In this document: one piece after another, positions 63,095 to 64,000 of the stretch | Position numbering within the stretch: position 1 is the stretch's first letter | Layout of the letters: every line of letters begins with the position of its first letter | NCBI GenBank assembly: GCA_030620095.1 | Contig: JAUTXW010003820.1 | Coordinates: 558,001 to 622,000 of the forward strand | Length of the DNA: 64,000 nt | Reading direction: 5' to 3' | Source of the DNA: Kuschelorhynchus macadamiae | Lineage: Eukaryota; Arthropoda; Insecta; Coleoptera; Curculionidae | The notes under the pieces: model-generated | What the model saw: the letters and a program-made list of their open reading frames with translations, nothing else | Database searches by the model: none | What the model was told of the DNA's origin: nothing | Made by a program: the position numbers and the translations under genes

Positions 63095-63370
63095 ATGGAG
63101 CAAATGGTTACTGAAATGTATGAAGAGTTTATTATATCTGCTGCATACTTCCAATATTTATCAATTGTAGGCGAAGAAGACGCAGAAGCACAAGATTTGT
63201 CAGCATATGTTAATAATATAGATCGAATGAAACAATGTAAATTAGCCGCTAAATTTTGTAATGATTATTTAAAATATAAAAATGAGAATGAACTTTTAAA
63301 TGAATTTAGAAAATTAGATTTAAGGTATCATATTAATTGTATTCAATCATGGTTGGTTAATGCAAAATAA
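63095..63370 (+). CDS. Small tandem-paralog protein 3 (91 aa)
   Basis: Not recognised. Core A-A-K-F-C-N-D-Y-L-K (residues ~50-59), then L-L-N-E-F-R-K-L-D and I-Q-S-W-L, matching the order in the two upstream genes but more diverged. The stop codon overlaps an AATAAA word (63366-63371), which would serve as the poly(A) signal of this transcription unit. It converges with the minus-strand gene ending at 63400. Confidence 0.7.
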   Translation: MEQMVTEMYEEFIISAAYFQYLSIVGEEDAEAQDLSAYVNNIDRMKQCKLAAKFCNDYLKYKNENELLNEFRKLDLRYHINCIQSWLVNAK

Positions 63371-63399
63371 AAAGGTAATTAAGTTTTTTTTTTATATTT

Positions 63400-63849
63400 T
63401 TATTCATTCATAAAACAATTGTCATATAAAAATAACACATTTGTCAAAGCACACATACAAGGTGATTTTGAATGATAGAAGCATTTTGGTTCCATTAGCT
63501 TTAGCGCTGGTTGTTCATCTATTTCAATCACATGCTTTTTAGAATATTTCTGTATAAAATCCTTTTTTTCGCTTCCTTTTACAAAAACAAAATCTGCTTT
63601 CTTCGTAAGTGTTTCAATTATTTTTGGGAAATGATGTAATGGAGTAAATCCATTATTCCAATGTATACAATGATAATTTTTCGTTAACCATACCGCCTGC
63701 TTGTGACAATCAGGTGAAAGAAACTCCATTGGAAAAGGCTTTTTAAAAATGTAATGAGTCATTTCATAACCATCAAAAGCTGCAAGCTCTTTCGGTATAA
63801 ATTTATTTTTTTCATCTTTGAATCCTTGAATATCTATAACCAATCTCAT
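63400..63849 (-). CDS. 149-aa protein of an unrecognised repetitive family
   Basis: Starts M-R-L-V-I-D-I-Q-G-F and has V-K-G-S-E-K-K-D-F-I around residue 93 and V-I-E-I-D-E-Q-P-A-L. It ends with a Cys/His cluster C-F-Y-H-S-K-S-P-C-M-C-A-L-T-N. The D-I-Q-G-F start and the K-G-x-E-K block loosely recall RNase H-like exonuclease folds, but I cannot show that. From memory similar proteins occur as multi-copy uncharacterised genes in arthropod genomes, possibly with large mobile or virus-like DNA elements. Its ATG overlaps the stop of the next upstream gene as ATGA. An AATAAA for the minus strand lies just past the stop. Confidence 0.65.
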   Translation of the reverse strand: MRLVIDIQGFKDEKNKFIPKELAAFDGYEMTHYIFKKPFPMEFLSPDCHKQAVWLTKNYHCIHWNNGFTPLHHFPKIIETLTKKADFVFVKGSEKKDFIQKYSKKHVIEIDEQPALKLMEPKCFYHSKSPCMCALTNVLFLYDNCFMNE

Positions 63850-63971
63850 ATTTTCAAAGCAGCAAATTTTTTAATGAGACTTTTTTTACTTGAATAATTT
63901 GCAATTTCTTCTTTCGGTTGATTAATTTTAAAAATAAATTTTTCAATTTGTAGTTGTAGTTTTGATGTCAT
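63846..63971 (-). CDS. 41-aa small protein overlapping the next gene
   Basis: ATG at 63971, TGA at 63848-63846 sharing ATGA with the start of the 149-aa gene. Sequence starts M-T-S-K-L-Q-L-Q-I-E-K-F and is Lys-rich (S-S-K-K-S-L-I-K-K-F). Too short for the usual ORF cut-off, but the ATGA overlap and the absence of any gap argue for a compact coupled pair. Function unknown. Confidence 0.5.
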   Translation of the reverse strand: MTSKLQLQIEKFIFKINQPKEEIANYSSKKSLIKKFAALKI

Positions 63972-64000
63972 GATTAAAACTAAAAGCTTTTGAAAATTTC

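Overview
The window looks like a repeat-choked, AT-rich stretch of an arthropod nuclear genome. It is most likely an insect, and a beetle is plausible but not proven. The signs are the mix of elements (long-inverted-repeat mariner-type elements, IS630/Tc1-type elements, piggyBac, Helitron, Penelope-like, RTE-like and Jockey-like retroelements), long (AT)n microsatellites, and the lack of any bacterial gene organisation. Nearly all longer open frames are transposon proteins, most of them broken.

Layout. 1-7.6 kb: three copies of an unclassified ~1 kb dispersed repeat, a degenerate tRNA-like segment, a 150-bp MITE, a deleted mariner (3.85-5.39 kb) and a TIR element inserted in the third repeat copy. 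7.7-13.3 kb: a LINE tail, a degenerate tandem-repeat field and large blank stretches. 13.4-16.0 kb: an IS630-type transposon with a damaged transposase, a nested fold-back element and a small relative. 16.8-18.5 kb: a 5'-truncated RTE-type LINE abutting (AT)n. 20.7-25.6 kb: two head-to-head Penelope-like elements, one with a hammerhead-like motif nearby and one split by a mariner-type transposon with ~615-bp inverted arms. 27.4 kb: tandem tRNA-like units. 31.1-33.0 kb: a dead IS630-type transposase. 35.1-36.4 kb: a large inverted repeat. 36.7-38.1 kb: a Helitron with both termini visible. 38.4-44.4 kb: fragments of Tc1, Penelope, Jockey and an unclassified family. 44.7-46.0 kb: a TIR element with a 5-bp duplication. 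46.9-51.5 kb: two Jockey-like LINEs on either side of one probable host exon on the minus strand (ADAM10/kuzbanian-like propeptide). 51.9-54.6 kb: a nearly intact piggyBac with TTAA duplications and a probable intron. 55.1-61.0 kb: a chain of (AT)n blocks with two mariner-type transposons and a Penelope tail between them. 61.1-62.1 kb: a LINE fragment.

The right edge (62.1-64.0 kb) is different. It is a compact, gene-dense module with a pyrimidine-rich tract, a TATA box, three small tandem paralogous genes on the plus strand, and two overlapping genes converging on them from the minus strand. This resembles one end of an integrated DNA-virus-like or Polinton-like element that runs out of the window. 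It is the best candidate for something undescribed.

The host gene is represented by one exon, so most of the window may be intron of a large gene transcribed leftward. The transposons do not work together as a pathway; they record nested insertion, with (TA)n arrays acting as repeated landing sites.
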